This document shows, in pieces, positions 1-12,043 of a DNA stretch of 64,000 bases. The notes below the pieces were generated by a model, which had not been told where the DNA came from, made no database searches, and saw only the letters and a program-made list of their open reading frames with translations. This DNA is from an uncultured Alphaproteobacteria bacterium (GTDB lineage Bacteria > Pseudomonadota > Alphaproteobacteria > HIMB59 > GCA-002718135): contig CACFXU010000001.1 of the NCBI GenBank assembly GCA_902570155.1, positions 233,360 to 297,359 of the forward strand. Direction: 5' to 3'. Position 1 is the stretch's first letter. Every line of letters begins with the position of its first letter. The position numbers and the translations under genes were made by a program.

Positions 1-7
1 CATAATT

Positions 8-1177
8 CTATATAGAATTATAAATTTGTTTTATAATTTGCTTTGCACAATTTACCTTTGTCATTTTCTTAAATTTTTTTATTTGGTTTTTTGTAATTAT
101 TGATATCCGATTATAATCTGAACCAAATACTTTATTTTTACTATCGATTTTATTGTAAACCATCATATCACATTTTTTATCAACTAATTTTTTTTTGGCA
201 TTAACAATGCTCCCTGTTTCTGCTGCAAAACCAACTAAAAATTTAGGCCTTTGAGTTTTGCTTTTTCCAATTTTTTCTAAAATATCAATATTCTTATAAA
301 GTCTAATATTTAATTTTTCATTTTTTTTAATCTTGGATTTATTTATATTTTTATTTTTGAAATCAGATACTGCAGCAGTAAAAATTCCTATATCAATTTT
401 AGAAATTTTTCTAATTTTTTGATACATTTCATCCGCAGATTTAATTTTAACAAATTTTAAATTTGGTGGAGGGTCTAAATTTGTTGGTCCAGATATCAAG
501 GTCACTTTTGCACCATGTAAAACTAGTTGTGAAGCAATTTCATACCCTTGTTTTCCAGAGGATTGATTCGAAATAAACCTAACTGGATCAATCATTTCAA
601 TTGTGGGTCCTGCAGTTACTAGGCATTTTTTATTTTTTAAAAAATTAACATTATCTAGTCTGTTTAAAATTCTATTTACTATATTTTTTGAGTTATCAAT
701 TCTGCCTAAACCAAATTCTCCACATTTTAGATTTCCAACTTTAGGGCCAATAAACTCATGACCACTATCTTTTAATAATCTCACATTTTTTTGATTAATT
801 TTATTATACCACATAAAACTATTCATAGCTGGGACAAACAAAATTTTTTTATTAGAAGCAAGCAAGGTATTAGAAGATAAATTATCTCCATATCCATTAG
901 CAAACTTAGCAATTGAATTAGCTGTAGCTGGACATACAATTATCATATCATTATTTCTTGATAAATTTATATGAAGCATCTTATTTTTTTTTTCATCTTC
1001 ATCTGTAAATATTCTATTTTTTAGCAATTTTTTGATATCTGATATTTTTATATATTTTTTAGCCTCTTTAGTTAGTATACAGCTAATTTTAACTTCCTTG
1101 TTGTGAAGTAAAGTAATAATTTCTTTACATCTGGAAGCAGCAATGGAACCAGTTATTATAAATAAAATATTATTCAT
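8..1177 (-). CDS. coaBC: Bifunctional phosphopantothenoylcysteine decarboxylase / phosphopantothenate-cysteine ligase
   Basis: Makes 4'-phosphopantetheine for coenzyme A in two steps: the C-terminal CoaB half joins cysteine to phosphopantothenate, and the N-terminal flavin-dependent CoaC half decarboxylates the product. At 389 residues it is of usual length. CoaC motifs seen are PATAN (about 83-87), PAMN (116-119) and the substrate-flap CGEFGLGR with the catalytic Cys152. CoaB starts near residue 182 with AGPTIEMIDPVR. The ATG at 1177 shares one base with the stop of ubiE, so the two are probably co-transcribed. A CAT at positions 1-3 could be the ATG of a further minus-strand gene four bases beyond the stop; only that codon is inside the window. 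In many alphaproteobacteria ubiB lies between ubiE and this gene; here it does not. Confidence 0.96.
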   Translation of the reverse strand: MNNILFIITGSIAASRCKEIITLLHNKEVKISCILTKEAKKYIKISDIKKLLKNRIFTDEDEKKNKMLHINLSRNNDMIIVCPATANSIAKFANGYGDNLSSNTLLASNKKILFVPAMNSFMWYNKINQKNVRLLKDSGHEFIGPKVGNLKCGEFGLGRIDNSKNIVNRILNRLDNVNFLKNKKCLVTAGPTIEMIDPVRFISNQSSGKQGYEIASQLVLHGAKVTLISGPTNLDPPPNLKFVKIKSADEMYQKIRKISKIDIGIFTAAVSDFKNKNINKSKIKKNEKLNIRLYKNIDILEKIGKSKTQRPKFLVGFAAETGSIVNAKKKLVDKKCDMMVYNKIDSKNKVFGSDYNRISIITKNQIKKFKKMTKVNCAKQIIKQIYNSI

Positions 1178-1908
1178 TAAAGTTTATAACCAGTATGTAT
1201 TGCTACAATTCCATTAAATAGATTAATAGTCTCAACTTTACTAAATCCACAATCTCGTAGATTTTTGCTAAGCTCTTCCTGTGAAGGAAACAAATCAATA
1301 CTTTCACTCAAATAGTTATAAGCATTCTTATCTTTAGCAACTATTTCTCCAAGCAGAGGTAAAATCATTGATTTGTAAATTTTATATGAACTTGATATTA
1401 AAGATGATTTAGGAGTACTAAATTCTAAGCAACAATATTTACCTCCAGGTTTAAGAACTCTGTAAGCTTCTTTTATAGATAATAAATACTCTGTAACATT
1501 TCTTAAGCAGAAAGAAATAGTATATTTATCAAAAAAATTATTTTCAAAATTTAACTTTTCAGCATTACCAATAAAATATTTTATATTTTTTTCTTTTTTT
1601 AATCTTTTTCTTCCTTGCAATAACATTTCTTCATTTAGATCTAAAAGATAAAGATTGGTTGGTAAATTTTCTTTTAAAATTTCACTAGCGATATCACCAG
1701 AACCAGAACCGACATCTAAGATAATTTCATTTTCTTTTAGATCCACAGTCTCTACAAATCTTTTTTTCCATAATCGATGCATACCCAAACTCATTAAATC
1801 ATTCATTATATCGTAGTTTGGGGCTACGCTTGAAAATACATTCTGAACAAGTTTAGTCTTTTGTTTTGAATTTACTTTTGTATAACCAAAATTATAATCT
1901 TTTTTCAT
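1177..1908 (-). CDS. ubiE: Ubiquinone/menaquinone biosynthesis C-methyltransferase UbiE
   Basis: SAM-dependent C-methyltransferase of ubiquinone synthesis. The 243 residues include the family N-terminal block FSSVAPNYDIMNDLMS (about 25-40), SAM motif I ILDVGSGSGDIA (about 63-74) and CLRNV near residue 135, all diagnostic of UbiE. The start is supported by the preceding FGY..V segment, which matches the usual N-terminus of the family. Its ATG lies one base from the ATG of the divergent mutM (CAT, one T, ATG), so there is no intergenic room for a promoter or ribosome-binding site. The promoter must sit inside mutM, or the transcript must be leaderless. Confidence 0.96.
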   Translation of the reverse strand: MKKDYNFGYTKVNSKQKTKLVQNVFSSVAPNYDIMNDLMSLGMHRLWKKRFVETVDLKENEIILDVGSGSGDIASEILKENLPTNLYLLDLNEEMLLQGRKRLKKEKNIKYFIGNAEKLNFENNFFDKYTISFCLRNVTEYLLSIKEAYRVLKPGGKYCCLEFSTPKSSLISSSYKIYKSMILPLLGEIVAKDKNAYNYLSESIDLFPSQEELSKNLRDCGFSKVETINLFNGIVAIHTGYKL

Positions 1909-1909
1909 T

Positions 1910-2728
1910 ATGCCAGAATTACCTGAAGTTGAAACTACAGTTAAAGGACTTAGTGTAATATTGAATCAAAAAATATCTAATGTCAAAATTCATACATCAA
2001 AACTTCGTTTTAAAATTCCTAATTATATAAATAATATACTACGTAACTCCAAGATATCCAACCTAAGACGCATAGCAAAGTTCATTATCATAGATTTAGA
2101 TACAAATTATTCTCTAGTAATACATCTAGGAATGTCAGGAAGATTGAAAACTACTGATAAAAGCTACAAAAGAATAAAACATGATCATTTTGTACTCTTT
2201 TTTTTAAATAAAAGGATACTTGTTTATCATGATCCAAGAAAATTTGGTTTTATAGATATAGTACAAACAAAAGATCTACAAAAACAAAAGTATATATTGA
2301 GTTTGGGTATAGATGCACTGAGTCCAGATCTTACTGCACAAATTATATTTAATAAAATATCTAAATCTGAGGTTCCAATAAAGCAGATTTTACTCAATCA
2401 AAAAATAATTGCTGGTATAGGTAATATCTATGCATCCGAAATTCTATTTGATTCTAAAATTTCACCACTTACTTTAGGTAAAGATTTAGAAATTAGTCTC
2501 ATTATGAAACTAATTAAGTCTACTAGAAAAATTTTAATGAAAGCAATTAAATATGGTGGTTCGAGTATAAGAGATTATAGGTCTACTGACGGAACATTAG
2601 GAAATTTTCAGTCTAATTTTAAAGTTTATAATAAAGAAGGAAAAAAAATAGGGGATGACGAGGTTAAAAAGATTGTTCAGTATGGAAGATCTACATTTTA
2701 CTGTCCTAAACTTCAAAATAATAAGTAA
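1910..2728 (+). CDS. mutM: Formamidopyrimidine-DNA glycosylase with degenerate zinc finger
   Basis: Base-excision repair glycosylase/AP lyase for 8-oxoguanine and formamidopyrimidines. The N-terminus MPELPEVETTVKGL carries the catalytic Pro2 and Glu3, a Lys is present in RRIAKF, and HLGMSGRLK is conserved, so the start is certain. The C-terminal zinc finger is unusual. The family normally ends with two CxxC pairs around the GRSTFYC hairpin. Here the first pair is Lys and Gly in KKIGDDE, and the last Cys is Leu in CPKLQ, leaving one of four zinc ligands. The hairpin Arg of GRST is kept. This looks like a zincless finger of the kind known from NEIL1 and plant Fpg proteins, and it may still be active. 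It is divergent from ubiE with a one-base gap and is followed by rpsT. Confidence 0.95.
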   Translation: MPELPEVETTVKGLSVILNQKISNVKIHTSKLRFKIPNYINNILRNSKISNLRRIAKFIIIDLDTNYSLVIHLGMSGRLKTTDKSYKRIKHDHFVLFFLNKRILVYHDPRKFGFIDIVQTKDLQKQKYILSLGIDALSPDLTAQIIFNKISKSEVPIKQILLNQKIIAGIGNIYASEILFDSKISPLTLGKDLEISLIMKLIKSTRKILMKAIKYGGSSIRDYRSTDGTLGNFQSNFKVYNKEGKKIGDDEVKKIVQYGRSTFYCPKLQNNK

Positions 2729-2746
2729 TTCTTGAATAAATATTAA

Positions 2747-2774
2747 TTGACTTAATTTATTTTGAATTTATAGC
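2747..2774 (+). promoter_or_regulatory. Candidate promoter of rpsT
   Basis: TTGACT (2747-2752) and TATAGC (2769-2774) are spaced 16 bp apart, a fair sigma-70 match. The expected transcription start would fall at or within a few bases of the rpsT ATG at 2781, implying a very short or absent leader. This is inferred from consensus only; AT-rich DNA gives many chance matches. Confidence 0.4.
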
Positions 2775-2780
2775 ATCCAT

Positions 2781-3041
2781 ATGGCAAACCATGCTTCTGC
2801 AAAAAAAAGATCTAGACAGAATAAAACTAGAAATACTGTTAATTCTCAATACTTATCTAAGTTTAGAACTGCTCTAAATAAATTTAAATCTTCAGTTGAA
2901 GCTAAAAATGAGGATGAAATTCAAAAATCCTTCAGTAATGTCAATTCAATAATGGCTAGAGCTTCAAAAAGAGGTGTATTTAAAAGAGAATACATATCCA
3001 GAAAGTTATCCTCTTTATCAAAACAAATTTCAAAAAAATAA
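2781..3041 (+). CDS. rpsT: 30S ribosomal protein S20
   Basis: Primary 16S rRNA-binding protein of the small subunit. It has 86 residues, highly basic, with the typical start MANHASAKKRSRQNKTR and ASKRGVFK near residue 60, as in S20 across bacteria. It lies 52 bp after mutM and 145 bp before dnaA, the common mutM-rpsT-dnaA neighbourhood of alphaproteobacteria. A T-rich tract follows the stop, but I see no convincing GC hairpin, so an intrinsic terminator is not supported. Confidence 0.96.
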   Translation: MANHASAKKRSRQNKTRNTVNSQYLSKFRTALNKFKSSVEAKNEDEIQKSFSNVNSIMARASKRGVFKREYISRKLSSLSKQISKK

Positions 3042-3186
3042 ATTTTTTTTTATTTTTTTCACTTTTCTTCTTGCTAAAAATACTTAAAGGGTGTTGATTA
3101 AGTAAATAATTTGGTGATTAAATTTTACGACTTTAGATTTTTTGCGTAAAACTTATTAAGTTATAAAATCGTCGTGTTGGGGGAAA

Positions 3187-4581
3187 ATGGATAATACATC
3201 TGCTATATTCGATGAAAGTAAGTGGTTATCCTTTAAAAAAAATCTTAAAAAAAATGCTGGCGATTCTGCCTTCAATAATTGGTTGAAGCATTTAAATTTT
3301 GTCTCTTTGGAGGAAAATACAATTACCTTTTCAGTTCCAACAAAATTTTTAAGAGATTGGATAGTAAATAATTATTCTGATAAAATAAAATCAGAAGCAA
3401 AAAATTATATTGAAAAAGTTGATACAATTAAATTTGTAGTAAAGCCCTCAGGTGGAAGAATAGTTCCAGGCACTACAAGAACTATCAAAAGTAATGATAA
3501 TCATTGGAAATCTACTATGGATCTCAGATCCAATCAATCTTCAACATATCCTAATGAATTTGGAGCACCGCTAGACCCAAGATTTACATTTGAAAATTTT
3601 GTTGTAGGAAAACCTAATGAACTAGCTTTTGCAGCTTCTCAAAGGGTATCAGAAGCAAATAAAATTACTTTCAACCCTCTTTTTTTATGTGGCGGTGTTG
3701 GTTTAGGAAAAACACATCTTATGCATGCTATAGGATGGAAGATAAAACAGCAACAACCTGAAAGAAAAGTAATTTATCTTTCAGCAGAAAAATTTATGTA
3801 TCAATTTGTGAGAGCTTTAAGATATAAAGATACTTCAGCATTTAAAGAACAATTTAGATCAATAGATGTTCTTATGATTGATGATGTTCAATTTATAAGT
3901 GGTAAAGATAATACCCAAGAAGAATTTTTTCACACTTTTAATGCTCTAATTGAACAAAATAAACAAATTGTTATCTCTGCTGACAAAACACCAACTGATC
4001 TTGATGGAGTACAAGAAAGATTAAAATCAAGACTTGGGTGTGGCTTAGTTGCAGATATTCACCCAACAACCTATGAATTAAGGCTAGGTATTTTGATCGA
4101 AAAAGCCCATAAAAAAGGTGTTGAAATTCCACCAAAAGTTCTAGAGTTTCTTTCACATAGAATTATATCAAATGTTAGAGAAATGGAAGGTGCTTTGAAT
4201 AGATTAGTAGCACACGCTACACTTGTCGGAACGTCAATCACCGTTGAAACCGCGCAACTTGTCCTTCAAGATTTATTAAAATCTTCAAATAAAAAAATTA
4301 CTATTGAAGAAATTCAAAAGAAAGTTGCTGAACATTTTAATATTAGAATAACTGATATGCATTCACCAAGAAGATCCAGATCTGTTGCAAGACCTCGACA
4401 AATAGCAATGTATTTAGCTAAATCAATAACATCAAGATCTTTGCCTGAAATTGGACGAAAATTTGGTGGTAGGGATCATACAACAGTTATGCATGCTGTT
4501 AAAAAAATTGAGGAACTTAAACTATCTGATGTAAATTTTAATGAAGATTTGGAATTACTAAAAAGACTTATAGATTCTTAA
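3187..4581 (+). CDS. dnaA: Chromosomal replication initiator DnaA
   Basis: AAA+ ATPase that binds DnaA boxes and opens the origin. At 464 residues it has domain I (about 1-85), a linker, Walker A GGVGLGKTH (about 169-177), Walker B VLMIDDVQF (about 228), and the C-terminal DNA-binding domain with the DnaA signature GRDHTTVMHAVKKI near 433-446. A purine-rich GGGGGA precedes the ATG by a few bases, one of the few clear ribosome-binding sites in this window. The 145 bp upstream contain no cluster of TTATNCACA boxes, so I do not call an origin here. It is followed 23 bp later by dnaN. Confidence 0.98.
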   Translation: MDNTSAIFDESKWLSFKKNLKKNAGDSAFNNWLKHLNFVSLEENTITFSVPTKFLRDWIVNNYSDKIKSEAKNYIEKVDTIKFVVKPSGGRIVPGTTRTIKSNDNHWKSTMDLRSNQSSTYPNEFGAPLDPRFTFENFVVGKPNELAFAASQRVSEANKITFNPLFLCGGVGLGKTHLMHAIGWKIKQQQPERKVIYLSAEKFMYQFVRALRYKDTSAFKEQFRSIDVLMIDDVQFISGKDNTQEEFFHTFNALIEQNKQIVISADKTPTDLDGVQERLKSRLGCGLVADIHPTTYELRLGILIEKAHKKGVEIPPKVLEFLSHRIISNVREMEGALNRLVAHATLVGTSITVETAQLVLQDLLKSSNKKITIEEIQKKVAEHFNIRITDMHSPRRSRSVARPRQIAMYLAKSITSRSLPEIGRKFGGRDHTTVMHAVKKIEELKLSDVNFNEDLELLKRLIDS

Positions 4582-4604
4582 TTCTATTTGTCATATGTTT
4601 AAGT

Positions 4605-5720
4605 ATGAAATTTAAAATACCTCGTTCAATTTTATTTAAATCTCTTTCACATCTTCAAGGAATAGTTGATAAGAAAAATTCTCTTCCAATTTTAGCAAAT
4701 ATCTTAATTGAGGCAAAAAATAATCAATTAATTTTATCTTCAACAGATATGGATATTTCAATAATTGAAAAAATCAATTGTACTGTCACAGAAGATGGTG
4801 CAACTACTATCAATTCTCAAATATTATACGACATTGTAAGAAAAATTGATGATAACTCATTAATAGAAATAATATCTAATAATGGTAAGCTACTTACCTT
4901 AAGAGCAGATGGATCAAGATTTTCTCTAGCATCATTACCCAAGGCAGACTACCCAATTATAGAACAAGAAAATAGTGGTATAAATATAAAATTAAACTCA
5001 AGAATTTTGTTTAAATTAATAGATAAAACTAAGTTTGCCATATCTAATGAAGAGACAAGATATTTTTTAAATGGATTGTATTTTAGTATTAATAATGAAG
5101 ATAATAAAAGGATTGTTACTTTAGTAGGCACTGATGGACATCGACTAGCTAAATCAAGCCATTATATTGATGACAATGTTGATCAAATCTCTGGAGTGAT
5201 AATCCCCAAGAAAACAATTTACGAATTATCTAAATTATTGTCTGAAATTGATCAAGATATTGAAATATCTGTAAGTACAAATAAGATAATTTTTTTTATA
5301 GATGATATAATATTTATTTCTAAATTAATAGACGGCAGTTTTCCTGATTACAAAAGAGTAATTCCTAAAAATAACACAAATCTTTTAAAAATAAGTAGAG
5401 AAAAACTGCTATCGGCAGTTGATAGAGTAAGCACAATCTCTAATGAAAAGTCACCTGTAATTAAATTCAAATTACTTGAAAATATTTTGAACCTGAATAC
5501 TATAAATAGTGAAAGTAGCACTGCATCTGAGGATTTAAAAATTAATTATATTGGAGATGAAATTGAAATAGGATTTAACTCAAAATATATAATGGATATA
5601 GTTAATAACTTAGAAGATAATGAAATATCTATAAATTTAAAAGATAATATTTCACCAATAACAGCTCAAGAAAACTCAAATGCTAACTTAGTTTATGTTT
5701 TAATGCCAATGAGAGTATAA
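4605..5720 (+). CDS. dnaN: DNA polymerase III beta subunit (sliding clamp)
   Basis: Ring-shaped processivity clamp that tethers DNA polymerase III and many repair enzymes to DNA. It has 371 residues, the usual length for the three-domain clamp. Recognisable blocks are LPILANILIEA near residue 28, GTDGHRLAKS near 175, and the C-terminal YVLMPMRV, the canonical PMR(L/V) end. It sits between dnaA (23 bp) and recF (3 bp), as in many bacteria, so clamp and initiator are probably translated from one message. Confidence 0.98.
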   Translation: MKFKIPRSILFKSLSHLQGIVDKKNSLPILANILIEAKNNQLILSSTDMDISIIEKINCTVTEDGATTINSQILYDIVRKIDDNSLIEIISNNGKLLTLRADGSRFSLASLPKADYPIIEQENSGINIKLNSRILFKLIDKTKFAISNEETRYFLNGLYFSINNEDNKRIVTLVGTDGHRLAKSSHYIDDNVDQISGVIIPKKTIYELSKLLSEIDQDIEISVSTNKIIFFIDDIIFISKLIDGSFPDYKRVIPKNNTNLLKISREKLLSAVDRVSTISNEKSPVIKFKLLENILNLNTINSESSTASEDLKINYIGDEIEIGFNSKYIMDIVNNLEDNEISINLKDNISPITAQENSNANLVYVLMPMRV

Positions 5721-5723
5721 AAT

Positions 5724-9268
<3,545 letters not shown>

Positions 9269-9274
9269 TTTTTA

Positions 9275-10504
9275 ATGAATACCATACTCCTTGGAAATCT
9301 GATCAAAATAAGATGGATTGCTATTTTTGGACAAATATTGGCAATTTGCTTTGTTTATTATTTTATAAATATTCAAATTCCATTCTTTGAAACTTTAGTA
9401 ATAATTTTTCTCTCAGTCGCTCTAAATTTTTATTCTTATTTTGAAGAAAGAAAAAATAAATCTATAAGCAATATTAAAGCATTTTCTTTTTTGCTTTTTG
9501 ACACCTTACAATTGGGATTTCTCCTTTTTTTAACTGGTGGTATTATTAATCCCTTTTCAATATTAATTTTAGCTCCAGTAATAACTTCAGCATCATATTT
9601 ACCAGCTTTTATGACAGTAGTTTTATCAACTATTTCAATTGGTATTATTATTATTTTAAACTTTTATTTTATACCTCTTGATCTAGGAACAGAATTTTAT
9701 CTACCAGAAATTTATAGTTTTGGCCTAGTAGCATCATTAATAATAACTGTAATTTTTATTGCGATATATGCCTATCTTTTTGCTAGCTCATCTAGAAAAA
9801 TATCTAATGCACTTTCTGTTTCAAAATTACAAATTTTAAATCAAAAAAAAATAACTGAAGTAGGGTCTCTTAGTGCTGCTGCAGCTCACGAACTTGGCAC
9901 TCCTTTAAACACTATATTTTTAATTATAAATGATTTGTTGAAGGAAAAAATACTTATTAATAATAAAAATATAGCCAAAGATATTATGTTATTAAAATCT
10001 CAAGCTGAAAGATGTAGAGAGATATTACAAAGATTTTCTACAAATCCCTTGAAACTTAAAGATAAATTTCTTGAAAAAGTTAAAATAACTGATCTTATAA
10101 AAATAAATTTTGAAAAATTTAACAAAAATAAAAAACTAATTATTAAACAACACCCAATTGATAATGAGCCAGAAATCATTTTTAAAGATGAAATCATGTA
10201 CGCGCTAGGCAACATCATACAAAACGCGATATTATATTCTAGGACTTATGTAACAGCTGAAATAAATTATAATAATTTATATGTAAAAATTATAATTATT
10301 GATGATGGCGATGGATTTTCAAAAGACATAATTGATAAATTAGGTGAGCCATATATTTCAAAAAATAATCAAGGAATGGGACTAGGAATATTTATTGCTA
10401 AAAATTTGATAGAAAATATGGGTGGTAATATTAAATTCTATAATTCAAAAGATGATAATGCTAATGTTGAAATTGTATTTGATAACTCTATCTTAAATAT
10501 ATGA
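9275..10504 (+). CDS. regB: RegB/PrrB/ActS-type redox sensor histidine kinase
   Basis: Membrane histidine kinase sensing redox state through the quinone pool. It has 409 residues. The first ~170 hold about six hydrophobic spans, including GGIINPF at 88-94, which matches the GGxxNPF quinone-binding signature of RegB. The H-box is AAAAHELGTPLN with the phosphorylated His205. The ATPase domain shows DDGDGFS (about 347) and GMGLGIFIAKNLI (about 365-377). It overlaps regA by four bases. The usual partner senC is not adjacent. The position directly behind gyrB suggests co-transcription with dnaA-dnaN-recF-gyrB. Family assignment is strong; the regulon in this organism is unknown. Confidence 0.93.
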   Translation: MNTILLGNLIKIRWIAIFGQILAICFVYYFINIQIPFFETLVIIFLSVALNFYSYFEERKNKSISNIKAFSFLLFDTLQLGFLLFLTGGIINPFSILILAPVITSASYLPAFMTVVLSTISIGIIIILNFYFIPLDLGTEFYLPEIYSFGLVASLIITVIFIAIYAYLFASSSRKISNALSVSKLQILNQKKITEVGSLSAAAAHELGTPLNTIFLIINDLLKEKILINNKNIAKDIMLLKSQAERCREILQRFSTNPLKLKDKFLEKVKITDLIKINFEKFNKNKKLIIKQHPIDNEPEIIFKDEIMYALGNIIQNAILYSRTYVTAEINYNNLYVKIIIIDDGDGFSKDIIDKLGEPYISKNNQGMGLGIFIAKNLIENMGGNIKFYNSKDDNANVEIVFDNSILNI

Positions 10505-11028
10505 ATATGTCTTTACTGATTGTAGACGATGATATGCCTTTTAGAGAAAGGCTTACCAGATCTATGGAAAAAAAAGGTTTTGAAGTAGTTTCTTCACCAG
10601 GTTTTAAAGATTCACTATTAAAAGTAACCGAAAAAAACTTTGATTACGCTGTAGTTGATATGCGATTAGAGGATGGTTCTGGGTTAGAATTAATTAAAGA
10701 ACTTCAGAAAATAAGCCCTCAAACAAAATCTTTATTACTAACTGGTTATGGTAACATAGCAACAGCAGTAGCAGCAATAAAATCCGGAGCTATAGATTAT
10801 CTCCCTAAACCAGCAGAAATAGATCAAATTTATGACGCACTTACAAATTCAAAAGAGTTATTACCTCCTCCTCCTGAAAATCCTATGACTGCTGATAGAA
10901 TTAGGTGGGAACATATTCAAAGAGTGTTTATACAGTGTAATAGAAATGTATCTGAAACAGCGAGAAGACTGAGAATGCATAGACGTACATTACAAAGAAT
11001 ACTGAATAAACATGCCCCAAGAGAATAG
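10501..11028 (+). CDS. regA: RegA/PrrA/ActR-type response regulator
   Basis: Cognate regulator of RegB, a global redox regulator of respiration and energy genes in alphaproteobacteria. It has 175 residues. The receiver domain shows acidic residues DDD at 9-11, the phosphoacceptor Asp53 in VVDMRLEDGSG, and Lys103 in YLPKP. A short proline-rich linker LLPPPPEN is followed by a Fis-like helix-turn-helix ending VSETARRLRMHRRTLQRIL, the nearly invariant RegA DNA-binding helix. The start overlaps regB (ATGA) and the end overlaps the next gene by 17 bp. Confidence 0.95.
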   Translation: MNMSLLIVDDDMPFRERLTRSMEKKGFEVVSSPGFKDSLLKVTEKNFDYAVVDMRLEDGSGLELIKELQKISPQTKSLLLTGYGNIATAVAAIKSGAIDYLPKPAEIDQIYDALTNSKELLPPPPENPMTADRIRWEHIQRVFIQCNRNVSETARRLRMHRRTLQRILNKHAPRE

Positions 11029-12043
11029 TAGGGTCTTATCAATAGTAATACCTATTTTTAATGAGATTACCTTTCTTAAAAAACTATTTGATCAAATAAA
11101 ATTATATTTTAATAAAGAAAATATTGAAATTATATTTGTTGATGATGGATCGACTGATGGTTCATCAAAATTATTAAATGAATTAAAAAAAAAAAATAAT
11201 TATAAATTTCAATTTAAACTCATTAGATTAGATAAAAATTCTGGTAAAGGAAAAGCAGTTCAAGAAGGAATAAAAATTTCTCAAGGTGAATACATTTTAC
11301 TTCAGGATGCTGATTTAGAGCTAGATATTAAAGATGCAAAAGAAATGTTTGAAATAATAAAAAAAAATAAAGACATTAAATGTATTTTTGGAAGTCGTTA
11401 TCTTTCAGGAAAATTGCAAAGAAATAATTATTTTTTTAATAACCTTTTAGTTAAAATAAATTCGCTAATATTTAATATTTTTTTTTCACAGTCATTAAGT
11501 GATGTCCATTGTGGTTTAAAAATTCTTCACAGAAGTGTAATTGAAAAAATTAGTTTAAGTGTTAACGATTTTGGAATAGAGATTGATTTAGCTTCTCAAA
11601 TAGTCAGGAATAATTTTTCCATTTATGAATTAGGTGTATCATATTTTTTTAGATCTAAAGCCGAAGGAAAAAAAATTACTTGGGTTGATGGTTTAAATTC
11701 TTTTTATTATCTTATAAAAGTAAGATTTTTTGACAATTCTGTTTCAACTAATATATCAATGCTATACTCCTCCTTTTATATGGCTTATGTAGGTTCAAAT
11801 TTTGGCATGGGATTAGGAAACACATTATTTATAATTATTTTTACATTTATTGGTTCAATCTTAGGACTTCATTTTAAGGTATTATCATCTTCGGTTATTT
11901 TTCTTTTCATATATATTGGTTCTTTATTTGGACAGGGTAATGGAACGACTCTAGCAGTGTTATTTACTTTTGTTTTAGGTTTATTCATTGCAATAAAATT
12001 AAAAAAAAATTTTCTTAATTCTAGTTTTAATTATTATTTCTAA
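11012..12043 (+). CDS. Family 2 glycosyltransferase (polyprenol-phosphate sugar transferase-like)
   Basis: Probably transfers a sugar from a nucleotide donor to a lipid carrier for surface glycan synthesis. It has 343 residues. The GT-A domain shows IVIPIFNE near the start, VDDGSTDGSSKLLNEL (about 42-57) and the metal-binding QDADLELD (about 96-103). The last ~95 residues contain about three hydrophobic spans, as in DPM1/GtrB-like enzymes with a membrane anchor. The ATG lies inside regA (17 bp overlap); the next Met would remove the catalytic fold, so this start is likely. It ends tail-to-tail with the O-antigen-ligase-like gene, overlapping it by 17 bp. The exact substrate cannot be read from sequence. 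Confidence 0.82.
   Translation: MPQENSRVLSIVIPIFNEITFLKKLFDQIKLYFNKENIEIIFVDDGSTDGSSKLLNELKKKNNYKFQFKLIRLDKNSGKGKAVQEGIKISQGEYILLQDADLELDIKDAKEMFEIIKKNKDIKCIFGSRYLSGKLQRNNYFFNNLLVKINSLIFNIFFSQSLSDVHCGLKILHRSVIEKISLSVNDFGIEIDLASQIVRNNFSIYELGVSYFFRSKAEGKKITWVDGLNSFYYLIKVRFFDNSVSTNISMLYSSFYMAYVGSNFGMGLGNTLFIIIFTFIGSILGLHFKVLSSSVIFLFIYIGSLFGQGNGTTLAVLFTFVLGLFIAIKLKKNFLNSSFNYYF

Noticed and set aside
3042-3186. Replication origin beside dnaA
   Set aside because: The gap is AT-rich but has no cluster of TTATNCACA-like DnaA boxes; the dnaA location is not a reliable origin marker in alphaproteobacteria.
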